Shown piece after piece: positions 1 to 9,009 of a stretch of 47,263 nt of DNA. Position 1 is the stretch's first letter. Each line of letters starts with the position of its first letter. The position numbers were made by a program, and so were the translations under genes. The notes under the pieces were generated by a model, which was given only the letters and a program-made list of their open reading frames with translations, searched no databases and was not told the origin of the DNA. This DNA comes from Nitrospira sp. (GTDB taxonomy: Bacteria; Nitrospirota; Thermodesulfovibrionia; UBA6902): positions 1 through 47,263 of the forward strand of contig JADHUV010000019.1 in NCBI GenBank assembly GCA_016784355.1, read 5' to 3'.

Positions 1-41
1 GACAAAGTAATGGAGGTGTCCACTTTTTTCAGCTTACCTCA
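1..41. mobile_element. Terminal end of an insertion sequence, IS3-like (partial)
   Basis: Read on the minus strand this segment starts TGAGGTAAGC and contains GTGGACACC after an A-rich stretch. The TGA start and the GTGGACAC block resemble IS3-group terminal repeats. It interrupts the reading frame of the glcD-like fragment immediately after the codons for SSTE, and the TGA of the IS end supplies the stop. The body of the element lies outside the window. The family call rests on the end sequence alone. Confidence 0.5.
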
Positions 42-149
42 CTCAGTAGATGAGGCATCAAAGCCATAGGTAAAAAGGTCCTCCTTGTTTGTTGCGACCT
101 TGCCGGGGAGGACGTTTTCTATTTTCTTTTTGAATAGGTTAAATGCCAT
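39..149 (-). pseudogene. N-terminal fragment of a GlcD-like FAD-binding oxidase, cut by an insertion sequence
   Basis: An ATG at 149 opens 36 codons that end at a TGA belonging to the insertion-sequence end. The segment KVATNKEDLFTYGFDASST matches the usual start of GlcD/FAD-linked oxidases (glycolate or D-lactate dehydrogenase type), where an 'E-N-V' helix is followed by 'T-x-K-E-D-L-x-x-Y-x-x-D-A'. The FAD-binding PP-loop that should follow is absent because the frame is interrupted. The fragment therefore cannot be functional here; the rest of the gene may lie beyond the element, outside the window. No strong ribosome binding site is visible before the ATG. Identification is from a short N-terminus and so is moderate. 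Confidence 0.55.
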
Positions 150-239
150 GGTGGTTGATTATAACAAAACATGCTTACTGATACACAATTAGAACCCTGA
201 TATATAAAGCCTGTTCATAATAAACGACGCAAACAAATT

Positions 240-270
240 TTAGTTTTGATTAAAAATTACTCAAAACTAA
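240..270 (-). terminator. AT-rich inverted repeat at the cheX 3' end
   Basis: The arms at 240-249 and 261-270 are perfect 10-base complements (TTAGTTTTGA / TCAAAACTAA) around an 11-base loop that contains the cheX stop codon. On the minus strand the hairpin is followed by AAATTTG rather than a U run, so it would be a weak terminator. It may only protect the 3' end of the transcript. Confidence 0.3.
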
Positions 271-724
271 TCTCAACAAAAAACTCACCGGCCTCAATCT
301 TAAACGGGATGATGACAACAGGTCCCTTTGACTTGTGAGTGATCACATGATTTTTACCCATAACCATGGTAGGTATAGCGAGGTCGAATTTGTACCCTTT
401 TTCAGAGAGGCGCATCTTCGCTCCACCACATACCATATTGGTTATCTCCCCGACCATGTCCGCAACCTCACTATCCAGCACTTCTATTTTTTCGCAAAGC
501 ATCTTACTGGCTATATCAAGGATGGCAGCCTCGGTAAATGTTATCGCCAGGGAGCCCTTTGTCTGCTCACTGGCCATGCCGATAATACCGCTGACATCAC
601 CCTTGGCCTCTGGCATACCTTTATCCTTAAGTGAAGGTTTTCCAGCAACAGCATTTGTCATGGCCATAGTAGAAAGTACTTCCAGAAGGGCCTCCAAAAA
701 GGGATTGATAAATTCAGCTTTCAT
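257..724 (-). CDS. cheX: CheX-type chemotaxis phosphatase
   Basis: The 155-residue protein has the usual size and fold signature of CheX, which dephosphorylates phospho-CheY. The catalytic helix is visible as GEITNMVCGGAK, with Glu93, Asn96 and the glycines that follow; Glu and Asn are the residues that position the attacking water in CheX/CheC/CheZ. The C-terminal half has the expected beta strands ending in a hydrophobic strand. The start is supported by AGGAGA just upstream on the minus strand. It stands alone here, between the interrupted glcD fragment and the divergent pyr operon. No cheA or receptor gene is nearby, so the target response regulator cannot be named; the CheY-like protein at 32443-32829 is one candidate. 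Confidence 0.85.
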   Translation of the reverse strand: MKAEFINPFLEALLEVLSTMAMTNAVAGKPSLKDKGMPEAKGDVSGIIGMASEQTKGSLAITFTEAAILDIASKMLCEKIEVLDSEVADMVGEITNMVCGGAKMRLSEKGYKFDLAIPTMVMGKNHVITHKSKGPVVIIPFKIEAGEFFVEISFE

Positions 725-861
725 AAATTTCTCCTATAAATCAATAAATATCAAAATAATAACCATATTTTTAAAACATTTCTACAGCTTCATATCATAC
801 ATATAAAAATTTTCTAAAATCAACAAACCCATGCATTTTTTTCAGATCCTGTATTTTTCGT

Positions 862-891
862 TTGACTTCATTTTAATGATTGTATTAATAT
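862..891 (+). promoter_or_regulatory. Probable sigma-70 promoter of the pyr operon
   Basis: TTGACT at 862-867 and TAATAT at 886-891 are separated by 18 bases. The predicted start near 898-900 lies a few bases before the PyrR-binding hairpin, which gives a leader of about 125 nucleotides. This is a sequence match only. Confidence 0.5.
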
Positions 892-904
892 TACTTCCAG
901 CAGT

Positions 905-939
905 ATCCTTTAAACTAGTCCTGAGAGGCTGGAAAGGCG
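905..939 (+). promoter_or_regulatory. PyrR-binding RNA hairpin in the pyr leader
   Basis: The leader contains CTGAGAGGCT, a close match to the PyrR recognition loop known from Bacillus pyr leaders (CAGAGAGGCU). A lower stem forms between CCTTT (907-911) and AAAGG (933-937); an upper stem AGTC/GGCT (917-920 with 927-930) closes the hexaloop CTGAGA (921-926). The purine-rich internal bulge and the conserved loop are the parts PyrR contacts in known examples. The hairpin lies about 80 bases before pyrR, so PyrR probably represses its own operon when UMP is abundant. Confidence 0.8.
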
Positions 940-1023
940 AGAATACGTATTCTAAATTTCTCACAGAATTTCGCACTCCTCCCTCTCACGATCAAATTTT
1001 ATTTCTTTACCTTTGAGGTAGTA

Positions 1024-1557
1024 ATGTCAAAACTAATTTTAGACAGCAGTGATGTCAACCGCGCCATCCGGCGAATGGCCCATGAAATAATCGAAAAAAA
1101 TAAGGGTAGTGCCAATATCTGTCTCGTTGGCATTCAAAAAGGCGGTGTTATACTTGCAAAAAGACTGGCTGCCCAGATTGAAATAATTGAGGATACCGCT
1201 ATCGAGGTCGGAACCCTTGATATCACCTTTTACAGGGATGACCTGAATACCAAGGAAAATCAACCCGTTGTCAATAAAACCGATATCCCCTGCATAATAA
1301 GCAACAAAACCCTGGTTCTTGTCGATGATGTACTGTTTACCGGCAGAAGCATAAGGGCGGCAATGGATGCACTGATTGATTACGGCAGACCGGCGTATAT
1401 ACAGCTGGCAGTATTAATAGATCGCGGGCACAGGGAACTTCCAATAAGGGCTGACTATGCCGGTAAAAATATACCAACTGCCTTTAATGACCTCATTGAG
1501 GTTTCAATTTCTGAAGAACCCGACAATGACCGGGTAGTAATTATTAACGGGCAGTAG
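1024..1557 (+). CDS. pyrR: Bifunctional pyr operon regulator / uracil phosphoribosyltransferase PyrR
   Basis: PyrR binds pyr leader RNA in a UMP-dependent way and, in many species, also converts uracil and PRPP to UMP. The 177-residue length is typical. The PRPP-binding loop DDVLFTGRS is at residues 101-109, and the flexible-loop region with TFYRDD is near residue 68. The start at 1024 follows GAGG at 1015-1018. It is the first gene of the pyr operon, downstream of a recognisable PyrR-binding hairpin, which supports autoregulation. An intrinsic terminator overlaps its stop codon, placing another control point between it and pyrB. Confidence 0.95.
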   Translation: MSKLILDSSDVNRAIRRMAHEIIEKNKGSANICLVGIQKGGVILAKRLAAQIEIIEDTAIEVGTLDITFYRDDLNTKENQPVVNKTDIPCIISNKTLVLVDDVLFTGRSIRAAMDALIDYGRPAYIQLAVLIDRGHRELPIRADYAGKNIPTAFNDLIEVSISEEPDNDRVVIINGQ

Positions 1558-1578
1558 CTGATACTGCTCTTTTTTTTT
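1549..1578 (+). terminator. Intrinsic terminator/attenuator between pyrR and pyrB
   Basis: GGGCAGTA (1549-1556) pairs with TACTGCTC (1562-1569), including one G-U pair, to make an 8-bp stem with a 5-base loop. Nine T residues follow at once (1570-1578). The stem contains the end of pyrR, including its stop codon, so ribosomes finishing pyrR would disrupt it. It lies just before pyrB in an operon that must be transcribed through, so it is best read as a partial terminator or attenuator. Confidence 0.75.
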
Positions 1579-1585
1579 ATTAATT

Positions 1586-2506
1586 ATGATTAAATCTAAA
1601 GACCTATTAGGCATAAAAGAACTTGAGGTAGAAGAAATCTACCATATCCTGGAGACGGCAGCCGGCTTTAAAGATGTGCTTAAACGGGATATAAAGAAGG
1701 TGCCTGCACTGCGCGGCAAGACCGTAGCAAATCTTTTTTTTGAGCCTTCTACAAGAACCAGGACTTCTTTTGAACTTGCGGCTAAGCGATTAAGCGCTGA
1801 TGTTATCAATATTTCGGTGCCGAACAGCAGTGTTGTCAAGGGAGAGACACTGAAAGACACTGCGCTGACGATTCAGGCACTGGGTGCAGAGATAGTCATA
1901 ATACGTCATACTTCAGCCGGGGTTCCTCATTTTTTAAGCAGGGAGTCAGGTTTATCGGTTGTAAACGCAGGCGATGGCACCAATGAACATCCAACTCAGG
2001 CCCTGCTTGATGCATTTACAATTCAGTCCCACAAAAAGAAATTTAAAGGTCTTATAGTTGCAATTGTAGGTGACATTGCCCACAGCAGGGTTGCCCGTTC
2101 CAATATATACGCGCTTATAAAACTGGGGGCCACAGTAAGAATCATATGCCCGCCTACCCTTATGCCGTCGCAGATTGAAAAACTCAATATTGAAGTATAT
2201 GATTCGCTCGAAAAAGGCATCAAGGGTGCTGATGTTGTTATGGCCTTAAGGCTGCAGTTAGAAAGACAGAACAAGGGGTTTTTACCGTCTCTTGATGAAT
2301 ACTTCAACCTGTATGGACTTACCACAGGGAAGATGAGACTTGCAAAAAGTGATGCAATAGTAATGCATCCCGGACCTATGAATCGGGGTGTGGAAATAGA
2401 ATCGAAAGTTGCTGACGGACCTCAGTCTGTTATTTTGGAACAGGTGACTAACGGACTTGCGGTAAGAATGGCCATATTATATCTACTCTCTGGAGTTAAA
2501 TCATGA
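1586..2506 (+). CDS. pyrB: Aspartate carbamoyltransferase catalytic subunit
   Basis: This enzyme joins carbamoyl phosphate and aspartate to give N-carbamoyl aspartate, the committed step of pyrimidine synthesis. The 306 residues match the catalytic subunit length. The carbamoyl-phosphate motif STRTRTSFE starts at residue 55; [11 protein letters not shown] and the C-terminal [10 protein letters not shown] are also present. No pyrI gene is adjacent, so this appears to be the regulatory-subunit-free class. The start at 1586 has no Shine-Dalgarno sequence, because the preceding bases are the T run of the attenuator; translation may depend on coupling. The end overlaps pyrC by four bases. Confidence 0.95.
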   Translation: MIKSKDLLGIKELEVEEIYHILETAAGFKDVLKRDIKKVPALRGKTVANLFFEPSTRTRTSFELAAKRLSADVINISVPNSSVVKGETLKDTALTIQALGAEIVIIRHTSAGVPHFLSRESGLSVVNAGDGTNEHPTQALLDAFTIQSHKKKFKGLIVAIVGDIAHSRVARSNIYALIKLGATVRIICPPTLMPSQIEKLNIEVYDSLEKGIKGADVVMALRLQLERQNKGFLPSLDEYFNLYGLTTGKMRLAKSDAIVMHPGPMNRGVEIESKVADGPQSVILEQVTNGLAVRMAILYLLSGVKS

Positions 2507-3777
2507 AGACACTGATAGTAAACGGATTTGTAATAGATCCTTCACAAAATCTGGAAAGCAAAAAAGACATATTAATAGAAGGCAAAAAAATACAGGGCAT
2601 CTATCCCGTCGGAGAGGCCCCCTCTGCTGACCGGACAATAGATGCATCTGACTGCATTGTAATACCCGGACTTGTGGATCTGCACACGCACTTAAGAGAG
2701 CCGGGTTTTGAGTACAAAGAAACCATAGCCTCCGGCACCATGGCCGCGGTTAAGGGCGGATTTACCACTGTATGCTGTATGCCCAATACCAAGCCATCGA
2801 ATGACAGCGAGTCTGTTACAGAATTCATCATGGACAAAGCCCGTAAAGAAGGAGCCTGCACCGTCTACCCGATCGGAGCCGTTACCAGAGGACAGAAAGG
2901 TGAAGAGCTTACTGAACTGGATGCAATGAGCAAAAGCGGCTGTATAGCCTTTTCTGATGACGGGATGCCTGTAACAAACAGTCTTATAATGAGACGGGCT
3001 CTGGAGTATTCCAAGATATTCAATGTCCCAATAATTGCACATTGCGAAGACCCGTTTCTAGCTGAGGGCGGTTCAGTCAATGAAGGCTTTTACTCAACCA
3101 CCGTCGGACTTAAGGGAATTCCAAAGGCGGCTGAAGAAATAATGGTTGCCAGAGATATTATCCTGTGTGAGCTGACAGGAGGAAAACTGCATATTGCACA
3201 CGTTTCCTCCGGGGGATCAGTGAGAATTATAAGAGAGGCCAAAGCCAGAGGGATAGCCGTAACTGCGGAAACATGCCCGCATTATTTCAGCCTGACTGAT
3301 GAAAGGCTCACTACCTATGACACTAATCTCAAGGTCAACCCGCCGGTACGGACTCAGGAGGATGTAGATGCAATAAAAGAAGGACTGAGAGACGGCACGC
3401 TGGATATTATAGCTACAGATCACGCACCTCATCATTCAGATGATAAAAACAGGGAATTTGATACGGCCGCTTTCGGAATTTCAGGGCTTGAAACCGCCTT
3501 TGCCCTTAGCCTGAAACTTGTCAAAGACGGCCTGATAGACCTGAACTACCTTATTAAATTAATGTGCCTGAGACCTTCATTAATTGCTGGAATCAGCAAG
3601 GGTACATTGCAGCCCGGAGCAGATGCCGACCTAGCTATTATAAATACAGAAAAAGAATACACGGTTGATTCTGCAAAGTTTTTGTCAAAGGGCAAAAACT
3701 CTCCGTTTCACTCCTGGCAATTGACAGGTAAGATTGAGCATACAATAGCGATGGGAAAACTTTACAACTGGGATTAA
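2503..3777 (+). CDS. pyrC: Dihydroorotase
   Basis: Dihydroorotase cyclises carbamoyl aspartate to dihydroorotate. The 424-residue protein is of the long type I class and belongs to the amidohydrolase superfamily. Metal ligands are visible: HTHLREPG with His61 and His63, the HCED region near residue 179, and ATDHAPHH near residue 304. The start codon overlaps the pyrB stop (ATGA), indicating translational coupling, and carA begins directly after its stop. All catalytic landmarks are intact, so it should be active rather than the inactive dihydroorotase homologue (pyrC') found with some PyrB proteins. Confidence 0.95.
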   Translation: MKTLIVNGFVIDPSQNLESKKDILIEGKKIQGIYPVGEAPSADRTIDASDCIVIPGLVDLHTHLREPGFEYKETIASGTMAAVKGGFTTVCCMPNTKPSNDSESVTEFIMDKARKEGACTVYPIGAVTRGQKGEELTELDAMSKSGCIAFSDDGMPVTNSLIMRRALEYSKIFNVPIIAHCEDPFLAEGGSVNEGFYSTTVGLKGIPKAAEEIMVARDIILCELTGGKLHIAHVSSGGSVRIIREAKARGIAVTAETCPHYFSLTDERLTTYDTNLKVNPPVRTQEDVDAIKEGLRDGTLDIIATDHAPHHSDDKNREFDTAAFGISGLETAFALSLKLVKDGLIDLNYLIKLMCLRPSLIAGISKGTLQPGADADLAIINTEKEYTVDSAKFLSKGKNSPFHSWQLTGKIEHTIAMGKLYNWD

Positions 3778-3778
3778 T

Positions 3779-4912
3779 GTGAACAATATGAAAAATATTA
3801 CAAAAGTTGCAAATCTTGTACTGGCCGACGGAACCGTATTTGAAGGTTCCGCCTTTGGTGCCGATGGTGAATCGATGGGAGAAGTCGTATTTAACACATC
3901 GATGGCAGGTTATCAGGAGATACTGACCGATCCATCCTACAAAGGACAGATCGTGATTATGACCTATTCTCAAATAGGCAATTATGGAATAAATGAGGCC
4001 GATGCAGAATCTGAGGCTGTACATATAGAAGGCTTCGTGGCCAAGGAATTTTTCGATTTTCCCAGTAACTGGCAATCCCGGACAAATCTTGCAAGTTATC
4101 TGAAAGAACATAATAAAGTAGTGATTCATGGAATAGATACCCGGGCACTGACCAGGCATATACGCGATAATGGCGTACAGCCCGGAATTATTTCCACAAT
4201 TGATAAAGATCATAAAAGCCTGCTCGCAAAGGTCAGAAAATATCCCGGCATATCCGCCTTTGACCTTGTAGGTGAAGTAAGCACAAAGCAGCAATACAAA
4301 TGGAGCGAGGGCTTATGGAAACTTCACAAAGAAGAACCGGCTGAAAGTAAGGGACGCAAAAAACTGGCCGTCTATGACTTTGGTGTCAAACGCAATATTC
4401 TGCGCCACCTTTTTGATGCAGGTTTTGATGTGACAGTAATACCGGCCCATACGCCTGCTGAAGAGGCGCTTGAGATGGCAGACGGAATAGTCCTGAGCAA
4501 TGGCCCGGGAGATCCGGAAACCGTTACGTATGCGGTTGAAATCGCTAAGAAGCTTATTGGAAAAAAGCCTGTCCTGGGTATATGCCTTGGACACCAGATA
4601 CTTGGACTTGCACTCGGCGGTACTATCTACAAATTGAAATTCGGCCATCATGGCGGCAATCATCCAGTGATGGATCTGGCAACAGGCAAGGTGGAGATCA
4701 CCTCTCAGAACCATAACTATTGTGTCGATGTTTCCAGCCTGAAAGACGTGGTTGAACTGACGCATAAAAATCTTTACGACGGCACAGAAGAAGGTATGAA
4801 GCACCGGGAACTGCCTGTCATGTCACTGCAGCATCACCCGGAAGCAGGCCCTGGACCTAACGATTCAGGATATATTTTTAAACGGTTTATGAATATGGTA
4901 AACAAGGGTTAG
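3779..4912 (+). CDS. carA: Carbamoyl phosphate synthase small (glutaminase) subunit
   Basis: CarA hydrolyses glutamine and passes ammonia to CarB. The 377 residues comprise the N-terminal CPSase small-chain domain (VFNTSMAGYQEILTDPSY) and a class I glutamine amidotransferase domain. The nucleophile is Cys269 in LGICLGHQ, and LQHHPEAGPGP holds the catalytic histidine and glutamate. The start shown is GTG at 3779, directly after the pyrC stop; the in-frame ATG at 3788 is equally possible. CarB does not follow directly: a small membrane protein gene separates them, which is unusual for these two subunits. Confidence 0.95.
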   Translation: MNNMKNITKVANLVLADGTVFEGSAFGADGESMGEVVFNTSMAGYQEILTDPSYKGQIVIMTYSQIGNYGINEADAESEAVHIEGFVAKEFFDFPSNWQSRTNLASYLKEHNKVVIHGIDTRALTRHIRDNGVQPGIISTIDKDHKSLLAKVRKYPGISAFDLVGEVSTKQQYKWSEGLWKLHKEEPAESKGRKKLAVYDFGVKRNILRHLFDAGFDVTVIPAHTPAEEALEMADGIVLSNGPGDPETVTYAVEIAKKLIGKKPVLGICLGHQILGLALGGTIYKLKFGHHGGNHPVMDLATGKVEITSQNHNYCVDVSSLKDVVELTHKNLYDGTEEGMKHRELPVMSLQHHPEAGPGPNDSGYIFKRFMNMVNKG

Positions 4913-4921
4913 AATCAGCGA

Positions 4922-5530
4922 ATGTCTAAAGAAGAGGCATATACAATTGAAAGAGAAGGTGAAAAATTGACTTTCACAACCACCTCCTTCCGGGCAGAAA
5001 AGAGCAGCGTACTGCACGAAGGGGTATATTCACCGGAATTTTCTTCGATAATGCTGGCCTCTGCGGCTGCCGCAGGAATATATGCAGCTGGAGAGTATTT
5101 CAATATAAGTTCTATAATTTTCAGACTGCTGCTCGCCCTGATAATTTTCATCCTGGCCTTCTGGATCTCTGTGCAGTATGTATTTCGCAAGAGACATCTA
5201 AAGGCAGTATTTGATAAATCCTGCAATGAGCTTTCACTGACAATACCCGGATTTATCACAACCACTCATGAAAAAATAGCACTTAATCAGATAAACGATA
5301 TCGCAATGGAAACAAAAACACTTGTACATGAAAACCCTGACGGTATAGCATTCGTACAGCGCATTGCAAAACAGCATGGCGGGGCAGTCCCCGGTCTCGG
5401 AGATCCGGAGGAGTTCATCACTCTTTCATTGAAACTGGAGAACGGATCCGAGAGAATAATTTTAGCAGTTAAAAGCGATTACGAACCGGAAATACCCTTG
5501 AAAGAATTAAAGACTTTCATTGCAATATAA
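4922..5530 (+). CDS. Small membrane protein of unknown function in the pyr operon
   Basis: I do not recognise this 202-residue protein. Residues about 43-59 (alanine-rich) and 66-88 (LLLALIIFILAFWISVQYVF) form two hydrophobic segments, followed by a basic stretch (RKRHLK), which suggests a short hairpin in the membrane with both soluble ends on one side. The remaining 110 residues are soluble, with a predicted mix of beta strands and helices; an N-terminal region of about 40 residues precedes the membrane part. The layout resembles bacterial PH-like or YcxB-like domains, but this is only an impression. It lies between carA and carB, ten bases after carA, and must be co-transcribed with them. 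A role in pyrimidine metabolism is not shown by the sequence. Confidence 0.75.
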   Translation: MSKEEAYTIEREGEKLTFTTTSFRAEKSSVLHEGVYSPEFSSIMLASAAAAGIYAAGEYFNISSIIFRLLLALIIFILAFWISVQYVFRKRHLKAVFDKSCNELSLTIPGFITTTHEKIALNQINDIAMETKTLVHENPDGIAFVQRIAKQHGGAVPGLGDPEEFITLSLKLENGSERIILAVKSDYEPEIPLKELKTFIAI

Positions 5531-5587
5531 ATTTAAAGTTACCAATAAATGGTGACCGAAAAGAAACAGCAATAGTAAGGAATATAA

Positions 5588-8500
5588 ATGCCTAAACGTA
5601 CAGATCTTAAAAGCATATTACTTATTGGTTCTGGCCCTATCATAATCGGCCAGGCATGTGAATTTGACTACTCAGGGGCTCAGGCCTGCAAGGCGCTTCG
5701 CGAGGAAGGTTACAGGGTTATACTTGTCAACTCCAATCCGGCCACCATAATGACCGATCCTGAAATGGCTGATGTAACATATATTGAGCCTCTTACCGTA
5801 GGCATACTCGAGATGATTATTGAAAAAGAAAGGCCGGATGCGCTGCTTCCCACTATGGGAGGTCAGACCGCCTTAAACCTCGCCATTGAACTGTCTGAGG
5901 CAGGGATACTAGACAAATACAATGTAGAGCTTATAGGTGCAAAACTCCCGGCTATCAAAAAAGCTGAAGACAGGGAACTGTTTAAGGAAGCCATGACCAG
6001 CATTGGACTGGCCACTCCTAAGAGTGCAAATATAAGTTCTCTTGAAGAAGGCTTAAAGGCAACAGACATCCTTAATTTTCCGCTTATCCTGAGACCGTCT
6101 TTTACGATGGGTGGCACAGGCGGCGGTATCGCTTATAACATAGATGAGTACGAGGAAATCCTGAAAAAAGGCTTAAAACTCAGCCCTGTCAATCAGGTCC
6201 TTGTAGAGGAGTCCGTACTTGGCTGGAAAGAATACGAGCTTGAGGTAATGAGAGACAATAAGGACAATGTTGTCATCATCTGTTCCATAGAAAATTTCGA
6301 TCCAATGGGTGTTCACACAGGCGACTCTATAACAGTTGCGCCTGCACAGACTCTTACGGATAAAGAGTATCAGGTAATGCGGGATGCTGCTATAGCGGTA
6401 ATGCAGGAAATCGGCGTTGATACCGGGGGATCTAATGTTCAGTTTGCAATCAATCCGGAAAACGGTGAGATGATTGTCATTGAGATGAACCCGCGCGTTT
6501 CCAGAAGTTCCGCACTCGCGTCTAAAGCCACAGGCTTTCCTATTGCCAAGATAGCTGCAAAACTGGCGGTTGGTCTTACTCTTGATGAAATACCCAATGA
6601 CATAACCAAAGAGACCCCTGCCTCTTTTGAGCCTACACTGGATTATGTCGTAGTAAAATTTCCCCGGTTTGCTTTTGAAAAATTCCCCGAAGCAGATTCC
6701 ACACTCATGACCCAGATGAAGTCAGTCGGTGAGGCCATGTCCATCGGCAGGACCTTTAAAGAAGCCCTGCAGAAAGCTCTGAGAAGTCTTGAGATAGACA
6801 GTTTTGGTTTTGAGCCTGTCGATGCTCAACTTAACGACATTAGAGATAAAATCAAGATTCCAAGCTGGGACCGGATCTGGTATGTGGCCCATGCCATGCG
6901 CCTTGGTGCTGATAATGAAGAGCTGCATGCCTTAACAAAAATAGATCCCTGGTTTCTGCACAATATGAAACAAATAATAGATATGGAGTCAGAGATAGTT
7001 CAATCCGTAGAATCCGGCAATATATTTCTGGATGCCGCCCTTATGTTTCGGGCCAAGGAGTACGGTTTTTCTGACAGACGCATAGCCGCACTGACAGGTT
7101 CTGACGAAACATCAGTCAGAGAGGACAGGCTTAACAAAGGGATCAAGGCCGTCTATAAAATGGTGGACACCTGTGCCGCTGAATTCAAGGCCTTTACACC
7201 GTACATGTACTCAACCTTTGAAAGACCTTATTACAAAGTAATCGAGACAGCTCAGGGGAGTGAAAGCCGTACCATATTAGCAGCTGAATGTGAATCAAAC
7301 CCTACTGATAAAAAGAAGATCATGATACTTGGAAGCGGCCCTAACAGAATCGGACAGGGAATCGAGTTTGATTACTGCTGTGTCCACGCGGTCCTGGCCC
7401 TGAGGGAACTCGGATACGAAACTATTATGGTTAACTGTAATCCTGAGACAGTCAGTACTGATTATGATACGGCGGACAGGCTTTATTTTGAGCCGCTTAC
7501 ACTGGAAGACACTCTTAATATTATTCATACAGAAAAGCCGGAGGGAGTAATTGTCCAGTTCGGAGGACAGACACCTCTTAAACTTGCAGTTCCTCTTGAA
7601 AAGGCGGGCGTTAAAATCCTGGGGACTTCACCTGATTCTATCGACCGGGCAGAGGACAGAAAACGCTTCAAGGCCATTTTGCACAAGCTTGATTTAAAAC
7701 AGCCGGAAAGCGATACAGCCACGTCAGTCGACGAAGCAGTGAATGCCGCTAAAAAGATTGGGTACCCTGTAATGGTACGACCTTCTTACGTACTCGGGGG
7801 CCGTGCCATGGAAATTGTTTACGATGAAAACAGCATACGAAACTATATGACCAGAGCGGTCAAGGCTTCGCCTGATCATCCTATACTTGTGGACAAATAT
7901 CTTGAGGATGCAATAGAGGTTGATGTGGATGCTGTCTCTGACGGCACGGATGTAGTCGTCGGGGGAATTATGGAACATATTGAGGAAGCCGGTATTCATT
8001 CCGGAGATTCTGCCTGTTCCCTGCCGCCCTACTCTCTATCGCATGTAATAATGAATGAAATAAAAATACAGACTTCTAAACTGGCAAAGGAGCTTGATGT
8101 CATAGGATTGATGAATATTCAGTTTGCAGTAAAGGACAACGAGATTTATATTCTTGAGGTCAATCCTCGAGCCTCTCGCACGATACCTTATGTAAGCAAG
8201 GCAATAGGTAAGCCTCTTGCAAAGATAGCCGCAAAGATCATGGTCGGCAAAACCATTGCTGAACTGGGTCTCACAGCAGACGTGATTGATATTGATCATT
8301 TCTGTGTCAAAGAGGCTGTTTTCCCTTTTGACAGATTTTCCGGAGTTGATACTCTTCTCGGTCCCGAGATGAAATCGACCGGTGAGGTCATGGGCATTGA
8401 TAAAGACTTCGGACGGGCTTATGCAAAGGCTCAGGAATCTGCGAAGAACTCTATGCCGCTTAAGGGAAATGTATTTATCAGCGTAAAGGACAAGGATAAA

Positions 8501-8857
8501 CCGGAGATAATATCTCTGGCCACAAAACTGTCCACGCTCGGCTTTTCAATAATAGCTACAAAAGGCACCGCGTTTTACCTGACACAGCAGGGAATAAACA
8601 CTGAAACCATAAACAAGGTAGCCGAGGGACGGCCTCACTGTGTAGATCTGATCAAGGATAAAAAAATTGATTTTGTTATCAACACAGTTGCCGGAGCAAA
8701 GGCTCAGAGGGACTCTTTTTCTATAAGAGAAACTGCGCTGCAGTACAAGGTCACCTATACAACTACAATAGCCGGAGCAAAGGCCGCTGTGAATGCCATA
8801 GATGTCATGCTCAATAAAAAGATAAACATAAAGGCTCTACAGGAATATCACAACTGA
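5588..8857 (+). CDS. carB: Carbamoyl phosphate synthase large subunit
   Basis: CarB makes carbamoyl phosphate from bicarbonate, ammonia and two ATP. The 1089 residues match the full-length enzyme with its internally duplicated synthetase halves. The first begins with [20 protein letters not shown] and the second with [20 protein letters not shown]; each contains an ATP-grasp domain ([12 protein letters not shown] and [15 protein letters not shown]). The C-terminal 140 residues form the MGS-like allosteric domain, where UMP inhibits and ornithine or IMP activates in known enzymes. It completes the pyr operon's carbamoyl phosphate supply. A putative promoter for greA follows its stop codon, so distal genes may also be transcribed separately. 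Confidence 0.97.
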   Translation: MPKRTDLKSILLIGSGPIIIGQACEFDYSGAQACKALREEGYRVILVNSNPATIMTDPEMADVTYIEPLTVGILEMIIEKERPDALLPTMGGQTALNLAIELSEAGILDKYNVELIGAKLPAIKKAEDRELFKEAMTSIGLATPKSANISSLEEGLKATDILNFPLILRPSFTMGGTGGGIAYNIDEYEEILKKGLKLSPVNQVLVEESVLGWKEYELEVMRDNKDNVVIICSIENFDPMGVHTGDSITVAPAQTLTDKEYQVMRDAAIAVMQEIGVDTGGSNVQFAINPENGEMIVIEMNPRVSRSSALASKATGFPIAKIAAKLAVGLTLDEIPNDITKETPASFEPTLDYVVVKFPRFAFEKFPEADSTLMTQMKSVGEAMSIGRTFKEALQKALRSLEIDSFGFEPVDAQLNDIRDKIKIPSWDRIWYVAHAMRLGADNEELHALTKIDPWFLHNMKQIIDMESEIVQSVESGNIFLDAALMFRAKEYGFSDRRIAALTGSDETSVREDRLNKGIKAVYKMVDTCAAEFKAFTPYMYSTFERPYYKVIETAQGSESRTILAAECESNPTDKKKIMILGSGPNRIGQGIEFDYCCVHAVLALRELGYETIMVNCNPETVSTDYDTADRLYFEPLTLEDTLNIIHTEKPEGVIVQFGGQTPLKLAVPLEKAGVKILGTSPDSIDRAEDRKRFKAILHKLDLKQPESDTATSVDEAVNAAKKIGYPVMVRPSYVLGGRAMEIVYDENSIRNYMTRAVKASPDHPILVDKYLEDAIEVDVDAVSDGTDVVVGGIMEHIEEAGIHSGDSACSLPPYSLSHVIMNEIKIQTSKLAKELDVIGLMNIQFAVKDNEIYILEVNPRASRTIPYVSKAIGKPLAKIAAKIMVGKTIAELGLTADVIDIDHFCVKEAVFPFDRFSGVDTLLGPEMKSTGEVMGIDKDFGRAYAKAQESAKNSMPLKGNVFISVKDKDKPEIISLATKLSTLGFSIIATKGTAFYLTQQGINTETINKVAEGRPHCVDLIKDKKIDFVINTVAGAKAQRDSFSIRETALQYKVTYTTTIAGAKAAVNAIDVMLNKKINIKALQEYHN

Positions 8858-8889
8858 TTTGAGCTTTACCCTGCGCTGACACAAAAGGG

Positions 8890-8917
8890 TTGTCAGTTGA
8901 AATCTTGATGATATAAT
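8890..8917 (+). promoter_or_regulatory. Probable sigma-70 promoter upstream of greA
   Basis: TTGTCA (8890-8895) and a perfect TATAAT (8912-8917) are 16 bases apart. The predicted start near 8924 leaves a leader of about 85 bases before greA. It would allow greA-pyrK-pyrD to be expressed independently of PyrR control at the operon head. Confidence 0.55.
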
Positions 8918-8935
8918 ATTATAAAGTTCATCTGG

Positions 8936-8965
8936 AAGCTGCCGTTCTTTACATTCGGCGGTCTT
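8936..8965 (+). other. Hairpin in the greA leader
   Basis: AAGCTGCCG (8936-8944) pairs with CGGCGGTCTT (8956-8965), with one bulged base, around an 11-base loop. A T run (TTTTTTT) occurs about 15 bases later, too far for a standard terminator. It may be a weak terminator for carB readthrough or a regulatory leader; greA leaders in other bacteria are known to end transcripts early. Confidence 0.35.
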
Positions 8966-9009
8966 GCTTGTTAAAATTTTTTTATTAATTATAACGAAGG
9001 AGCAGTTTT

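Noticed and set aside
366..806. 146-codon frame antisense to cheX
   Set aside because: It is a shadow of the cheX frame, which has catalytic residues and a good ribosome site.
831..1016. 61-codon open frame in the pyr leader, plus strand
   Set aside because: It overlaps the predicted promoter and the PyrR hairpin, has no ribosome binding site and shows no protein-like conservation.
3638..4294. 218-codon minus-strand frame opposite carA
   Set aside because: It is fully antisense to a well-identified gene and has unlikely composition, rich in Cys, Tyr and Ile.
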